From NCBI GenBank assembly GCA_016192825.1, contig JACPTK010000013.1:1-48411 (forward strand): a DNA stretch of 48,411 nucleotides. Reading direction: 5' to 3'. Origin of the DNA: Betaproteobacteria bacterium (GTDB lineage: Bacteria > Pseudomonadota > Gammaproteobacteria > Burkholderiales > SG8-41). Below, one piece after another: positions 36,262-44,497 of the stretch. Numbering within the stretch: position 1 is the first letter of the stretch; every line of letters starts with the position of its first letter. The notes under the pieces were generated by a model. It ran no database searches and was not told where the DNA came from. It saw nothing but the letters and a program-made list of their open reading frames with translations. The position numbers and the translations under genes are program-made.

Positions 36262-37794
36262 ATGGCCGTTCCCCGACCCGAGCCGCGCGGCTACCCGGGC
36301 AATCTCGGCTTGCTGTTCGCCGAACATGCTCAATCCGATCGTGCGGCGATCATTGAGCTGCGCGACCCGGGGAAACCGCGCTCGGTAAGCTTCCGCGAAC
36401 TCGATGCCGGCTGCAACGCGGTCGCGCGCGGGCTTGCAAAGGCTGGGCTCAAGCCCGGCGACCGCATCGGCATCCTCTCGCTCAACCGCGCCGAGTTCGT
36501 GATGACGCTGCTCGGCGCGATGCGTGCGGGCGTCGTGCCCGTGCCGGTCAACGTCAAGCTGCCCGCCGACGCGGTCGCCTTCATCCTCGACGACGCCGGC
36601 GCGCGGATGGCGTTTGCTGAGCCCGGTCCTCGTCGCCTTTGCCCGGCACATCTTCCAATAATCGAATTCGGCGGGAACTTCGACTCGTTCCTAGACCCGG
36701 GAACATTCGATGCTTACGAGCCCTCGCCGGATTCGATCGCGATCCAGCCTTATACCTCGGGCTCCACGGGGCGGCCGAAAGGCGTGCTGCTCACGCACTA
36801 CGGTCAGAACTGGAGCCGGCGCATCCTCGCCCATACCCGCGGCACGAGCGAGAAGGACGTGATCCTGGTCGCCGCGCCGCTCTATCACAAGAACGCGCTG
36901 AATGCGATCAAGCAGGGACTCACCGCCGGCGCGATGCTGCCGCTGCTGCCGCAATTCGACATCGAGCGTTACATCGAAGCCATCGGGCGCTACCGCTGCA
37001 CGGTGATCTCCGGCGTGCCGACGATGATGGCGATGATGCTCACGCGCAGGGATCAGCTCGCGAAGATCGACAGGACGTCCGTACGCACCATCATGATGGG
37101 CTCGGCGCCTTCCTCGCCCCAGCTCATCCGGGAGCTGCGCGCGCACTTCCCGAACGCGGAGCCGCTGGTGGTCTACGGCGTGACCGAAGGCGGGCCGGTG
37201 CCGCTGGGCCCCCACCTCGGCGGCAAGCCGCGCCCGCCCGGCTCGCTCGGCGTCCCCTACCCCGGCACTGAAGCGAAACTGGTTGGCGGGCCGAGCCCCG
37301 ATGAAGGCGAGCTCGCGCTGAGAAATCCGGGCAACCTCCTCGGCTATCACAATCTTCCGGAAGAAACTGCAAAGCGGCTGCGCGACGGCTGGTACTACAC
37401 CGGCGACGTCTGCCGCCGCGACGCCGAGGGCTTCTATTACTTCGTCGGGCGCACCGACGACATGTTCGTCTCCGGCGGCGAGAACATCTACCCGGGCGAG
37501 GTCGAGACGATGCTGCTGCGTCACCCGGCGGTGCACCAGGTGGTCGTGCTGCCGTTCGACCACGAACTGAAGGGCCAGGTGCCGTACGCCTTCGTCGTGC
37601 CCAAGCCCGGCGCGGCGGTCACGGAAGACGAGATCAAGCGCTTCTCGCTCGCGAACGGCCCGGCCTACCAGCATCCGCGGCGCGTATTCTTTCTGAAGGA
37701 ATTGCCGCTGGCGGGTACCAACAAGATAGATCGACAACGGCTGCAGAAATGGGTTACGGATGGCACGATCGCAACAGTGATCAATGACCGGTGA
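36262..37794 (+). CDS. AMP-dependent acyl/aryl-CoA ligase
   Basis: The 510-residue enzyme of the adenylate-forming family activates a carboxylic acid as acyl-AMP and then CoA thioester. Motifs are YTSGSTGRPKGVLLTHYG (P-loop-like A3), VYGVTEGGPVP (A5), GWYYTGDVCRR (A7), GRTDDMFVSGGENIYPGEVE (A8) and GTNKIDR with the catalytic Lys (A10). The chain-length class is not clear; aromatic or branched acids are plausible given the UbiX/UbiD genes downstream. The ATG follows the nine-base array. Confidence 0.92.
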   Translation: MAVPRPEPRGYPGNLGLLFAEHAQSDRAAIIELRDPGKPRSVSFRELDAGCNAVARGLAKAGLKPGDRIGILSLNRAEFVMTLLGAMRAGVVPVPVNVKLPADAVAFILDDAGARMAFAEPGPRRLCPAHLPIIEFGGNFDSFLDPGTFDAYEPSPDSIAIQPYTSGSTGRPKGVLLTHYGQNWSRRILAHTRGTSEKDVILVAAPLYHKNALNAIKQGLTAGAMLPLLPQFDIERYIEAIGRYRCTVISGVPTMMAMMLTRRDQLAKIDRTSVRTIMMGSAPSSPQLIRELRAHFPNAEPLVVYGVTEGGPVPLGPHLGGKPRPPGSLGVPYPGTEAKLVGGPSPDEGELALRNPGNLLGYHNLPEETAKRLRDGWYYTGDVCRRDAEGFYYFVGRTDDMFVSGGENIYPGEVETMLLRHPAVHQVVVLPFDHELKGQVPYAFVVPKPGAAVTEDEIKRFSLANGPAYQHPRRVFFLKELPLAGTNKIDRQRLQKWVTDGTIATVINDR

Positions 37795-37849
37795 TCAGGG
37801 CAAAAAATGTCAGGAACCTTTTTCTGACCAAGGCGCGACCGGGTCGCCG

Positions 37850-38818
37850 CTACTCCGCCTCGAGCTTCGCCTGCTGCACTACCCCAGTCCATTTCGCGAT
37901 TTCCGCCCTAACGTGGGCGGCAAACGCCTCAGGTGTCGTCGGCGTGACCGTGATGCCCTGGTCTTCCAGGCGCTGCTTTAGCGGCCCCGCGAGGAGCTTG
38001 TTCAGATCGGTGTTGAGCTTGGCGAGGATCGGCTGCGGCACCTTCGACTGGGTGCAGATTCCGTACCATCCCGTGACATCGTAATCCGGCACGCCCTGCT
38101 CGGCGAAGGTCGGCACGTCCGGCACCTGCGCATTGCGCTTTGCCGATGTGACGCCGAGCGGTCGCACTTTCTTCGCCCGAATTGCCGCCAGCGATCCGCC
38201 AGCCAGATTCCCGATCGCGGATTCCATGTGCCCACTCATTACATCGGCGAGGGCTAGCGCCACCCCCTTGTAGGGCACATGCACGATATCGATTCCACTC
38301 ATCATCTTGAATAGCTCCACAGACAGGTGGGGCGACCCGCCGACACCGGAAGAGCCGAAGTTCACCTTGCCGGGATGCGCCCTGGCGTAACCGATGAGCT
38401 CCTTGAGGTTTCTCGTGGGCATCGAGGGGTGCACCATGAAGACATTGGGCACGCCGCCGATCATGGCGGGAAATGCGAAGTCTGCGATCGGATCGTAGTT
38501 AAGTCTCCTCCTGAAGCGCGCCGGCGTGACACTGTGCGAACCGATGTTGCACAAGACCAGGGTGTGGCCGTCAGGCGCAGCCTTCGCCGTATACTCGGTG
38601 GCGATGTTGCCGGCAGCGCCCGGCCGGTTTTCGACGATCACGGTATTTCCCCAGATCTCGGAAAACGCAGCCGCCACCATACGTGCCGCAGTGTCGACAC
38701 CACCGCCCGGCGGATAGCCCACCATGATGCGCACGGGTTTCGCGGGATAGGCCTGCGCGCTCGCGGTTTGCGCAAATGCCATCATCAACAGTGCAACCAT
38801 CCACGCGAACGTCTTCAT
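37850..38818 (-). CDS. Bug-family tripartite tricarboxylate transporter binding protein
   Basis: The 322-residue periplasmic protein has a signal peptide (cleavage after ASA) and the Bug fold: YPAKPVRIMVGYPPGGGVDTAARM at the mature N-terminus and VENRPGAAGNIATEYTAKAAPDG, both diagnostic. Bug proteins bind carboxylates and are greatly expanded in Burkholderiales; no TctA or TctB gene is adjacent. GGAAGGAGG precedes the ATG. It is divergent from a LysR gene, its probable regulator. Confidence 0.93.
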   Translation of the reverse strand: MKTFAWMVALLMMAFAQTASAQAYPAKPVRIMVGYPPGGGVDTAARMVAAAFSEIWGNTVIVENRPGAAGNIATEYTAKAAPDGHTLVLCNIGSHSVTPARFRRRLNYDPIADFAFPAMIGGVPNVFMVHPSMPTRNLKELIGYARAHPGKVNFGSSGVGGSPHLSVELFKMMSGIDIVHVPYKGVALALADVMSGHMESAIGNLAGGSLAAIRAKKVRPLGVTSAKRNAQVPDVPTFAEQGVPDYDVTGWYGICTQSKVPQPILAKLNTDLNKLLAGPLKQRLEDQGITVTPTTPEAFAAHVRAEIAKWTGVVQQAKLEAE

Positions 38819-38863
38819 GACAGCCTCCTTCCAAAATGCGAGCCGTGCCGAATCACGGCCATG

Positions 38864-38895
38864 TTGACACCCGGTACATATCTACGCAATTATGT
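38864..38895. promoter_or_regulatory. Promoter and dyad operator between Bug and LysR genes
   Basis: On the plus strand TTGACA (38864-38869) with AATTAT (38888-38893) makes a plausible promoter for the LysR gene (18-base spacer). ACATA-N10-TATGT (38876-38895) is a perfect interrupted dyad overlapping it. Binding by the LysR protein, with autoregulation and control of the Bug gene, is inferred. Confidence 0.5.
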
Positions 38896-38929
38896 GATTT
38901 TGCCATCTCAATCAATTCTGTTTATAGAG

Positions 38930-39841
38930 ATGAACGAACGGGACCTCGACTATTTCGCCGTCGTTGCAGAGCATGGACACCTCGGGCGGGCATCAGAAGC
39001 GCTCGGGCTGACCCAGCCGGCGCTGAGCATGAGCCTGCGCCGGTTGGAAAAATCCATGCAGGCCAAATTGGTCAAAGGCACCCCGAAAGGTGTCGAATTA
39101 ACCGCCGTCGGACGCGCCTTGCAGTCACATCTGCAACGGCTAAGGCTCGTGCGCCAGGACGTCTACCGCGAAATCGCGGACCTCGGGCAGGGACGAGCGG
39201 GAGACGTGAGCATCAGCACGCAAGTGGGAGTGACCGAGGACCTTGTCGCTCTGTCGTCGGCCGTCCTGCTCAATGAGGCGCCGAAGATTGCGTTGAAAGT
39301 TGCCGTGACGTCGCTTGAAACCATGGTGCTGGCGCTTCGAAATGGGGATCTCGATTTCATCGTCAGCAGCAGTCCGTCCGTGCCGGCGGACGATCTCGCG
39401 CATGAGCACCTGCACGAAGATGAATTCGTCGTCATCGCTTCGACCGCGCATCGCCTGGCCGGGCGCAGGCGCGTAACCCTCGCCGAAGTTGCGAGCGAAC
39501 GATGGGTCAGGCCAGGTGCCAGCGGACCGTCGTGGGACGCCTTCACCCACGCCTTTGAGAGAGGGGGGGTGGGTCTGCCCCAATTCACGATGACGTCCAA
39601 TTCGAGTGTCGTCCGGCGAAGGGTAATCGCCTACGCCGGTTTTCTCGGCCAGAGCACTCGCCGGGCCGTCCGGCAAATCGGTCGTTCGCTACCGCTGACC
39701 GTGCTGCCGATCAAGGAGCTCACTATTCCGCGCAGTGTGATGGTGACCTATCGAAGGGACGCCTACCTCTCCCCCGCCGCGCGGCGCTTCATCGAGATCC
39801 TGAAGACGACGGCCAGGGAAATCGCCGGTCAGAACCGATAA
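38930..39841 (+). CDS. LysR-family transcriptional regulator
   Basis: The 303-residue protein has the N-terminal winged helix of LysR regulators (LDYFAVVAEHGHLGRASEAL, then LTQPALSMSLRRLEKSMQAKL) and a periplasmic-binding-like effector domain. I start at ATG 38930, which gives the standard MNERDLDYF N-terminus; a much longer frame upstream overlaps the divergent Bug gene and is not real. It likely controls the Bug gene and possibly the surrounding catabolic genes in response to a carboxylate. Confidence 0.93.
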   Translation: MNERDLDYFAVVAEHGHLGRASEALGLTQPALSMSLRRLEKSMQAKLVKGTPKGVELTAVGRALQSHLQRLRLVRQDVYREIADLGQGRAGDVSISTQVGVTEDLVALSSAVLLNEAPKIALKVAVTSLETMVLALRNGDLDFIVSSSPSVPADDLAHEHLHEDEFVVIASTAHRLAGRRRVTLAEVASERWVRPGASGPSWDAFTHAFERGGVGLPQFTMTSNSSVVRRRVIAYAGFLGQSTRRAVRQIGRSLPLTVLPIKELTIPRSVMVTYRRDAYLSPAARRFIEILKTTAREIAGQNR

Positions 39842-39848
39842 TCACATG

Positions 39849-39854
39849 TAAAAT
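39849..39854 (+). promoter_or_regulatory. Candidate -10 box for a leaderless transcript at 39861
   Basis: TAAAAT preceded by TG (extended form with one base between) ends six bases before the ATG at 39861, the same spacing as TATAAT at mutL. GAGG inside the six-base gap could also act as a weak Shine-Dalgarno if transcription starts earlier. Confidence 0.4.
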
Positions 39855-39860
39855 GAGGCC

Positions 39861-40085
39861 ATGAGCGACGCAGAAGTGGGGCGATGGGCTGATACTTGGG
39901 AACGCGCCGGGCGCGAGCTTGCGCGCATCCGGCGCCGGGAGCTCGAGGCGATGACGGACGAGGACGTCCGGCGCGCGATCGCCGATCTGTTCTCGGACGC
40001 ATTGACCGCGGGCCTCCCGTCCCGGATGACCTCTGGTCTGGTCGAACAGCAGCGTCTGTTCGCGGCGTTGCGCCGACGGGCATGA
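39861..40085 (+). CDS. Small antitoxin-like protein paired with a nucleotidyltransferase
   Basis: The 74-residue protein (starts MSDAEVGRWADTWERAG, ends SGLVEQQRLFAALRRRA) is mostly helical and charged. Small proteins ending in SGLVEQQ-like motifs are, as I recall, found upstream of AbiEii-like nucleotidyltransferases. Here the stop codon overlaps the ATG of such a gene (ATGA, 40082-40085). A role as cognate antitoxin is inferred from position only. The partner gene is frameshifted, so the pair is probably decaying. Confidence 0.62.
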   Translation: MSDAEVGRWADTWERAGRELARIRRRELEAMTDEDVRRAIADLFSDALTAGLPSRMTSGLVEQQRLFAALRRRA

Positions 40086-40530
40086 ACGCGCTGTTCGCTG
40101 CGGCAGCCGAAATCCAGTCCTTTCTTCGGCGCGCGGACGAGCGATTCTGCTTCATCGGCGGGACCGCGCTGCAGCGCTGGGGCGAACCCCGGCTTACGAG
40201 GGAAATCGGTCTTACGCTGCTCTGCCCTTTTGGCGCGGAGGAAAAGGCCGCTGACCGGCTCCTCGGCGGCTTCGCTCCGCGCATACCGCAGGCGCGCGAG
40301 TTCGCCATTCAAAATCGAGTAGTATTGCTGAGCGGCAACGCAGGCGTTCCCGTCGACGTTGCGCTCGGGGCATTCCGTTTGAGGAGCGCTGTGTATCCCG
40401 GGCAAGCGAGTTCGATTTCGGCCAAGTTCACCTCCTCACATGCTCCGCGGAAGAGCTCGTTGTGCTCAAGGCGTTCGCTGCTTCGTTCCGGAAACGACCG
40501 GTCAGGAAACAGGCCGTGAATCTCCAATAG
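40082..40530 (+). pseudogene. AbiEii-like nucleotidyltransferase, frameshifted
   Basis: The N-terminal half reads FIGGTALQRWGEPRLTREIG, then LTLLCPFG and VPVDVALGA, the nucleotidyltransferase core of the AbiEii/MNT toxin group. The normal second aspartate-containing motif (TRDVDLT in relatives) is TREIGLT here. After GCGCTCGGGGC (40361-40371) one base is missing: the next frame continues as IPFEERCVSRASEFDFG and then CSAEELVVLKAFAASF, the expected continuation. That frame stops at 40530, earlier than usual. The gene therefore carries a 1-base deletion, a changed active-site residue and probable C-terminal loss. Confidence 0.72.
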
Positions 40531-40551
40531 TGATACTGAAACGAAGACAGC

Positions 40552-40974
40552 ATGGGCGAGACAAACATCGGGATCGAGAGACTGCAGGAACTGATCACCC
40601 GCGGGCCGTTCAACCGCTGGCTCAATTTCACCGTGCTGAAGAGCGACGCTGATGGCGTCGAGATCCGCGCGGCGTGGCGCGAGGAATGGGTGGTCAATCC
40701 GGATCGCCGCTACACCCACGGCGGCATCCTCGCGGCGATCATCGACGTGGCTGCCGATTACGCCGTCGCCGCGCAGCTCGGCCGGCCGGTGCCGACGATC
40801 GATGTCCGCGTGGATTACCACAAGGCGGCGATGCCGGGCGACCTCACCGCGAAAGCACGCGTCGTGCGCATGGGCAGCCAGTATTCGACCGCCGAGGCGT
40901 ATCTCTACGACAAGGATGGCGCGTTGGTGGCGAGCGGTCGCGGCACTTACTTCACGGCTTCGCCCAAGGCGTGA
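40552..40974 (+). CDS. PaaI-type hotdog thioesterase
   Basis: The 140-residue hotdog-fold protein contains YTHGGILAAIIDVAADYAVA (HGG and catalytic Asp region, residues about 55-74) and TIDVRVDYHKAAMPGDLTA, typical of PaaI/YdiI-like thioesterases that release CoA from aryl- or acyl-CoA esters. It could rescue CoA from products of the nearby CoA ligase. The TGA stop codon lies inside the first GTGATTC heptamer. Confidence 0.9.
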   Translation: MGETNIGIERLQELITRGPFNRWLNFTVLKSDADGVEIRAAWREEWVVNPDRRYTHGGILAAIIDVAADYAVAAQLGRPVPTIDVRVDYHKAAMPGDLTAKARVVRMGSQYSTAEAYLYDKDGALVASGRGTYFTASPKA

Positions 40975-41043
40975 TTCGTGATTGGTGATTGGTGATTCGC
41001 GAAAAAGCAAAACGCTTTAGACCAATCACTATTCACCATTCAC
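40971..41043. repeat. Inverted heptamer arrays GTGATTS between thioesterase and ubiX genes
   Basis: GTGATTC, GTGATTG, GTGATTG, GTGATTC (40971-40998) begin at the thioesterase stop codon. CAATCAC, TATTCAC, CATTCAC (41023-41043) face them across about 25 bases. Confidence 0.9.
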
Positions 41044-41082
41044 GCAGTTGGGCTTCAGTGTAGGATATAGCCTGATTTCATT

Positions 41083-41700
41083 ATGAAAACTGCCCGCAAA
41101 ACCGCCAAGGCGCGCAAGCGCCTGATCGTAGCGATGACCGGCGCGACCGGCTCGATCTACGGCGTGCGCATCCTCGAGACGCTGCGCGCCATCGGCGGCT
41201 GGGAGACGCACCTGATCGTCTCCGACGCGGGCGCGCTCAACGCCTGGTACGACCACAGGATGACGCGCAAGGACCTGGCGAAGCTCGCCGACGTGGTGCA
41301 CAACGTGCGCGACGTGGGCGCCTCGATCTCGAGCGGCTCGTTCGTCACCCACGGCATGGTGATCGCGCCGTGCTCGATGAAAACGCTCGCCGCGGTCGCG
41401 CTGGGCTTCTCCGACAATCTCGTCTCGCGCGCGGCGGACGTGATACTCAAGGAGCGGCGGCGCCTGGTGCTGGTCGTCCGCGAAGCGCCGCTCAACCTCG
41501 CGCACCTGCGCAACATGGCGCAGGTGACCGAGATGGGTGGCATCGTCTATCCGCCGGTGCCGGCCTTTTACAGCCACGCGACGACCGTGGACGGGCTGGT
41601 GAACCACACGGTCGGCCGCGTGCTCGATCTCTTCGGCGTCGAGCATAGCCGCATCAAGCGCTGGCACGGGATCAAGGGTTCCGCACCCGCCGCGGAGTGA
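41083..41700 (+). CDS. ubiX: UbiX-family flavin prenyltransferase
   Basis: UbiX attaches a dimethylallyl group to FMN to make the prenylated FMN cofactor of UbiD-type decarboxylases. The 205-residue protein has VAMTGATGSIYGVRILETL (FMN-binding loop), IVSDAGALNAWYD, and SSGSFVTHGMVIAPCSMKTL, then RRRLVLVVREAPLN and EMGGIVYPPVPAFY, all canonical. It overlaps or abuts the ubiD gene, so the cofactor is made beside its user. It might serve ubiquinone synthesis too, but the immediate partner suggests a catabolic role. Confidence 0.95.
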   Translation: MKTARKTAKARKRLIVAMTGATGSIYGVRILETLRAIGGWETHLIVSDAGALNAWYDHRMTRKDLAKLADVVHNVRDVGASISSGSFVTHGMVIAPCSMKTLAAVALGFSDNLVSRAADVILKERRRLVLVVREAPLNLAHLRNMAQVTEMGGIVYPPVPAFYSHATTVDGLVNHTVGRVLDLFGVEHSRIKRWHGIKGSAPAAE

Positions 41701-41708
41701 GCGCCCCG

Positions 41709-43340
41709 ATGAAGCTGGAAAAGCTTGATGTCAAGAACGAGAGCTTCCGGCAGTTCCTCGACCGGCTGCGCGCCGAGAAGGAGCTGACGGACATCCGCCA
41801 GCCGGTGGACATCCGGCACATCGCCACGCTGGTGGACCAATCGGAGACCGCCCTGCTCTTCCACAACGTCATCGGCTACGACATGCCGGTGGTCTCCGGC
41901 ATCATCCGCTCGCGCAATCGCGCCGTTCTCTCCATGGGCTGCAGCAATTACCCGGAGATCGAGCACCGGCTGCAGCAGGGCATCGACAATCCGATCAAGC
42001 CCAAGACCGTCGAGACCGCGCGCTGCAAGGAAGTGATCGAGGTCGGCGACGCGGTGGACCTCTACCGCCTGCCGATCCCGATGTCCTCGATCTACGACGG
42101 CGGCCCGATGATCACCGCCGGCATCGTAATCGCGAAGGACCCGGAATACGGCATCAATTCCGGCATGTACCGCTTCATGGTCAAGGAGAAGAGCCTGACC
42201 GGCATCGACATCGTGACGCCGAACAACATGCGCTTCTTCGCGAGCCGCGCCTACGGGGCGGGCCGCCCCTGCCCGATCTCGATCTCCATCGGGACGCACC
42301 CGTTCGAGATCATGGGCTCCGGCTTCCGCGCGCCGCTCGGCGTGGATGAGATGGCGATCGCCGGCGGCATCCGCGGCGCGCCGGTGGAACTGGCGATGTG
42401 CGAGACCATCGACATGCCCTGCCTCGCCGACGCCGAGATCGTGCTCGAGGCCGAGATCCTGCCGACCGGGTGGACCCACCCCGAAGGGCGCTTCGGCGAG
42501 TTCACGCGCCTGATGGGCGGGCTGCACTGGAACCCGCTGGTGCGGGTGAAGGCGATCGCCCGGCGCAAGGACGCGATCTACTACGCGCTGCACATGCCGT
42601 GGGAGAACACGTGGCTCGCCGCGCCCACGCGCTACACCGCGATCCGGCGGGCGCTGAAGAACGCCGGCGTGCAGGTGAAGGATATCAACGTCACCCTCGG
42701 CGGTTGCGGCTTCTGGCACGCCATCGTCTCGATCCAGAAGCAGGCCGGCGAAGGCAAGAACGCACTGCTCGCGGCGCTGACCGCACAGGATATCAAGCAT
42801 GTGATAGTAGTGGACGACGACATCGACGTCTTCGACGCGACTGACGTCGAGTGGGCGATCGCCACCCGCGTGCAGGGCGACAGGGACGTCATCATCATTC
42901 CCGGGGCGCGCGCTAAGCCGCTCGACCCCAGTCTCGCGGTCACGCCGCCAGGCGTGGTGCCGACCGGCGCCAAGGTCGGCATCGACGCCACGATCGGCGA
43001 AGGCATCCCGCGCGAACGCTTCGAGCGCATCGCCTACGCCTACGCCGATCGCGCAAAGATCGCCGATTATGTCAAGGGCAAGGCCGATGCCCCGCCGCAA
43101 GCGGCGGGGCATAACGAGACGCTCGTGGAGCGTCTCGCAAGTGAGATCATGAAATGGATTGAAACGGAGCCAAGGTACTATCAGGAAATCGCGGAGCACT
43201 TCGCCGCGTACGAATTCCAGGCGGTGGTGCGCGCCATGGGCAGGCTCCATGCCGACGGCAAGCTGTGGCAGGATGCGCGCGGCCGCGCGTGCCTGCGCGA
43301 ATCCGTTTTTGCCGCAAAACCACCGGCAAAAACGGATTAA
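41709..43340 (+). CDS. UbiD-family prenyl-FMN-dependent decarboxylase with C-terminal extension
   Basis: The 543-residue protein is a UbiD-type reversible (de)carboxylase. It has SMGCSNYPEIEHRLQQGID, NSGMYRFMVKEKSLTGIDI, ISIGTHPFEIMGSG and GWTHPEGRFGEFTRLMGG, which holds the conserved Glu residues of the E-R-E site. The ATG at 41709 has GGAG 11 bases upstream; a GTG overlapping the ubiX stop (41697) is an alternative. After about residue 470 comes an Ala-rich joint and an extra stretch with EIMKWIETEPRYYQEIAEHF, then VVRAMGRLHADGKLWQDARG, that has a winged-helix pattern. The substrate is unknown; aromatic acids are likely. Confidence 0.93.
   Translation: MKLEKLDVKNESFRQFLDRLRAEKELTDIRQPVDIRHIATLVDQSETALLFHNVIGYDMPVVSGIIRSRNRAVLSMGCSNYPEIEHRLQQGIDNPIKPKTVETARCKEVIEVGDAVDLYRLPIPMSSIYDGGPMITAGIVIAKDPEYGINSGMYRFMVKEKSLTGIDIVTPNNMRFFASRAYGAGRPCPISISIGTHPFEIMGSGFRAPLGVDEMAIAGGIRGAPVELAMCETIDMPCLADAEIVLEAEILPTGWTHPEGRFGEFTRLMGGLHWNPLVRVKAIARRKDAIYYALHMPWENTWLAAPTRYTAIRRALKNAGVQVKDINVTLGGCGFWHAIVSIQKQAGEGKNALLAALTAQDIKHVIVVDDDIDVFDATDVEWAIATRVQGDRDVIIIPGARAKPLDPSLAVTPPGVVPTGAKVGIDATIGEGIPRERFERIAYAYADRAKIADYVKGKADAPPQAAGHNETLVERLASEIMKWIETEPRYYQEIAEHFAAYEFQAVVRAMGRLHADGKLWQDARGRACLRESVFAAKPPAKTD
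43089..43137 (+). other. Two perfect hairpins inside the ubiD-like gene
   Basis: GCCCCGCCGC (43089-43098) pairs with GCGGCGGGGC (43101-43110) across two bases. CGAGACGCTC (43115-43124) pairs with GAGCGTCTCG (43128-43137) across three bases. Both lie at the joint between the UbiD core and the C-terminal extension. Confidence 0.7.
43301..43337 (+). terminator. Perfect 14-bp hairpin at the end of the ubiD-like gene
   Basis: ATCCGTTTTTGCCG (43301-43314) and its exact complement (43324-43337) are separated by nine bases. The right arm ends immediately before the TAA stop codon at 43338-43340. No T-run follows. The placement is the same as at the end of ycaR. Confidence 0.55.
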
Positions 43341-43372
43341 TCCCGAAACTCCCTCTTCGGATTTTAGATCGC

Positions 43373-44368
43373 ATGCCCATGCGAAAAATCCGTGTGCACG
43401 TCGAGAACCTGCGCGCGCGGCCTGGCATCTACCACGTCACGCCCGAGCGCTGGTCTGCCGCATGCGCCCGCCACCGCGCGCAGGGGCGCCGGATCGAGGC
43501 GAGTTTCGGCTGGGACGGCGAAACGCTCGAGGACGCGTTGAAGGACGCGGAAATCGTGATCGGCTTGCGCAGCCGCCTCGGGCGCCTGGCCGAGCGGGCG
43601 CCGCGGCTCAAGTGGCTTCACGCCACGCTGGCCGGGGTGGACCGCCTGTTCCCGCTCGACTGGCTGCCGCCGGGCGCCGTGCTCACCAACAATCATGGCG
43701 CGCACGGCGTGAAGGCGGAGCAGTACATGCACATGGCCTATACGATGCTCAACACGCGCATGGCGGAGATCGCCGTCAACCAGCATGCGCGCCGTTGGCG
43801 GCAGGTATTCTCGCCCAGCATCATCGGCAAGACCGCGCTGGTTGTGGGCCTCGGCGACCTTGGCCAGGCGGCGGTCCGGGCCGCGAAGAAGCTCGGGCTC
43901 CGGGTCGTAGGCGTGAGCCGGAGCGGCAAGCGAGTCCCGGGCGTCGACACCGCACACAAGGGCGCCGCTCTCGACCGGTTGCTGCCGGCCGCCGATTACG
44001 TGGTCATGGCGGTGCCGCTCACGCCCGATACGCGAAATCTACTGAACCGCGCGCGCCTCGATCTCCTGAAGCCCGCCGCTGGCGTCATCAATATCGCGCG
44101 CGCGCAAGTCCTGGACTACGACGCCCTCGCCGGGAAACTCGGGCGCGGCGAGCTCACCGGCGCGGTGGTCGACGTGGTGGATCCGGAGCCTTTGCCGCCG
44201 GAGTCGCCGCTCTGGGAGACGCCCAACCTCATCATTACGCCGCACATCTCCTGCGACGACGGCGAGCATTACGTGGATATCTCGCTCGACTTGTGGTTCG
44301 CCAATTTCGCGCGCTTTCTGGAAGGCAAGCCGCTCAGGAACCGTGTCGACCCCCGCCGCGGTTACTGA
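43373..44368 (+). CDS. D-2-hydroxyacid dehydrogenase family protein
   Basis: The 331-residue protein is an NAD(P)-dependent D-isomer-specific 2-hydroxyacid dehydrogenase. The Rossmann motif is ALVVGLGDLGQAAVRAAKKLG (residues about 147-167, written in part: VGLGDLGQAA), followed by DYVVMAVPLTPDTRNLLN, NIARAQVLDYDAL and NLIITPHISCDD. The catalytic Arg/Glu/His set is only partly recognisable (RGQxV replaced by RAQVL), so the reaction may be divergent. ATG at 43373 is preferred; a longer frame overlaps ubiD. It follows the UbiX-UbiD pair closely and may act on its product or precursor. Confidence 0.88.
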   Translation: MPMRKIRVHVENLRARPGIYHVTPERWSAACARHRAQGRRIEASFGWDGETLEDALKDAEIVIGLRSRLGRLAERAPRLKWLHATLAGVDRLFPLDWLPPGAVLTNNHGAHGVKAEQYMHMAYTMLNTRMAEIAVNQHARRWRQVFSPSIIGKTALVVGLGDLGQAAVRAAKKLGLRVVGVSRSGKRVPGVDTAHKGAALDRLLPAADYVVMAVPLTPDTRNLLNRARLDLLKPAAGVINIARAQVLDYDALAGKLGRGELTGAVVDVVDPEPLPPESPLWETPNLIITPHISCDDGEHYVDISLDLWFANFARFLEGKPLRNRVDPRRGY

Positions 44369-44378
44369 GTGGAAAAGC

Positions 44379-44479
44379 GTGATTCGTGGATCGTGGATGG
44401 GGGTTCGAATCTGCTTTAGTCGGATAACCGCGAACAATCAAGCACGACACGAGCCACGAACCACGAGCCACTAACCACG
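44379..44479. repeat. Inverted heptamer arrays GTGRWTS / CGARCCA
   Basis: GTGATTC, GTGGATC, GTGGATG (44379-44399) face CACGACA, CGAGCCA, CGAACCA, CGAGCCA, CTAACCA plus CG (44443-44479). The left array begins ten bases after the dehydrogenase stop codon. Confidence 0.85.
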
Positions 44480-44497
44480 CTCTCCTCGCGTGCCGAA

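Noticed and set aside
38327-38929. 504-residue reading of the LysR gene
   Set aside because: The extra 200 residues run antisense to the Bug gene and are not LysR-like; the ATG at 38930 gives the normal N-terminus.
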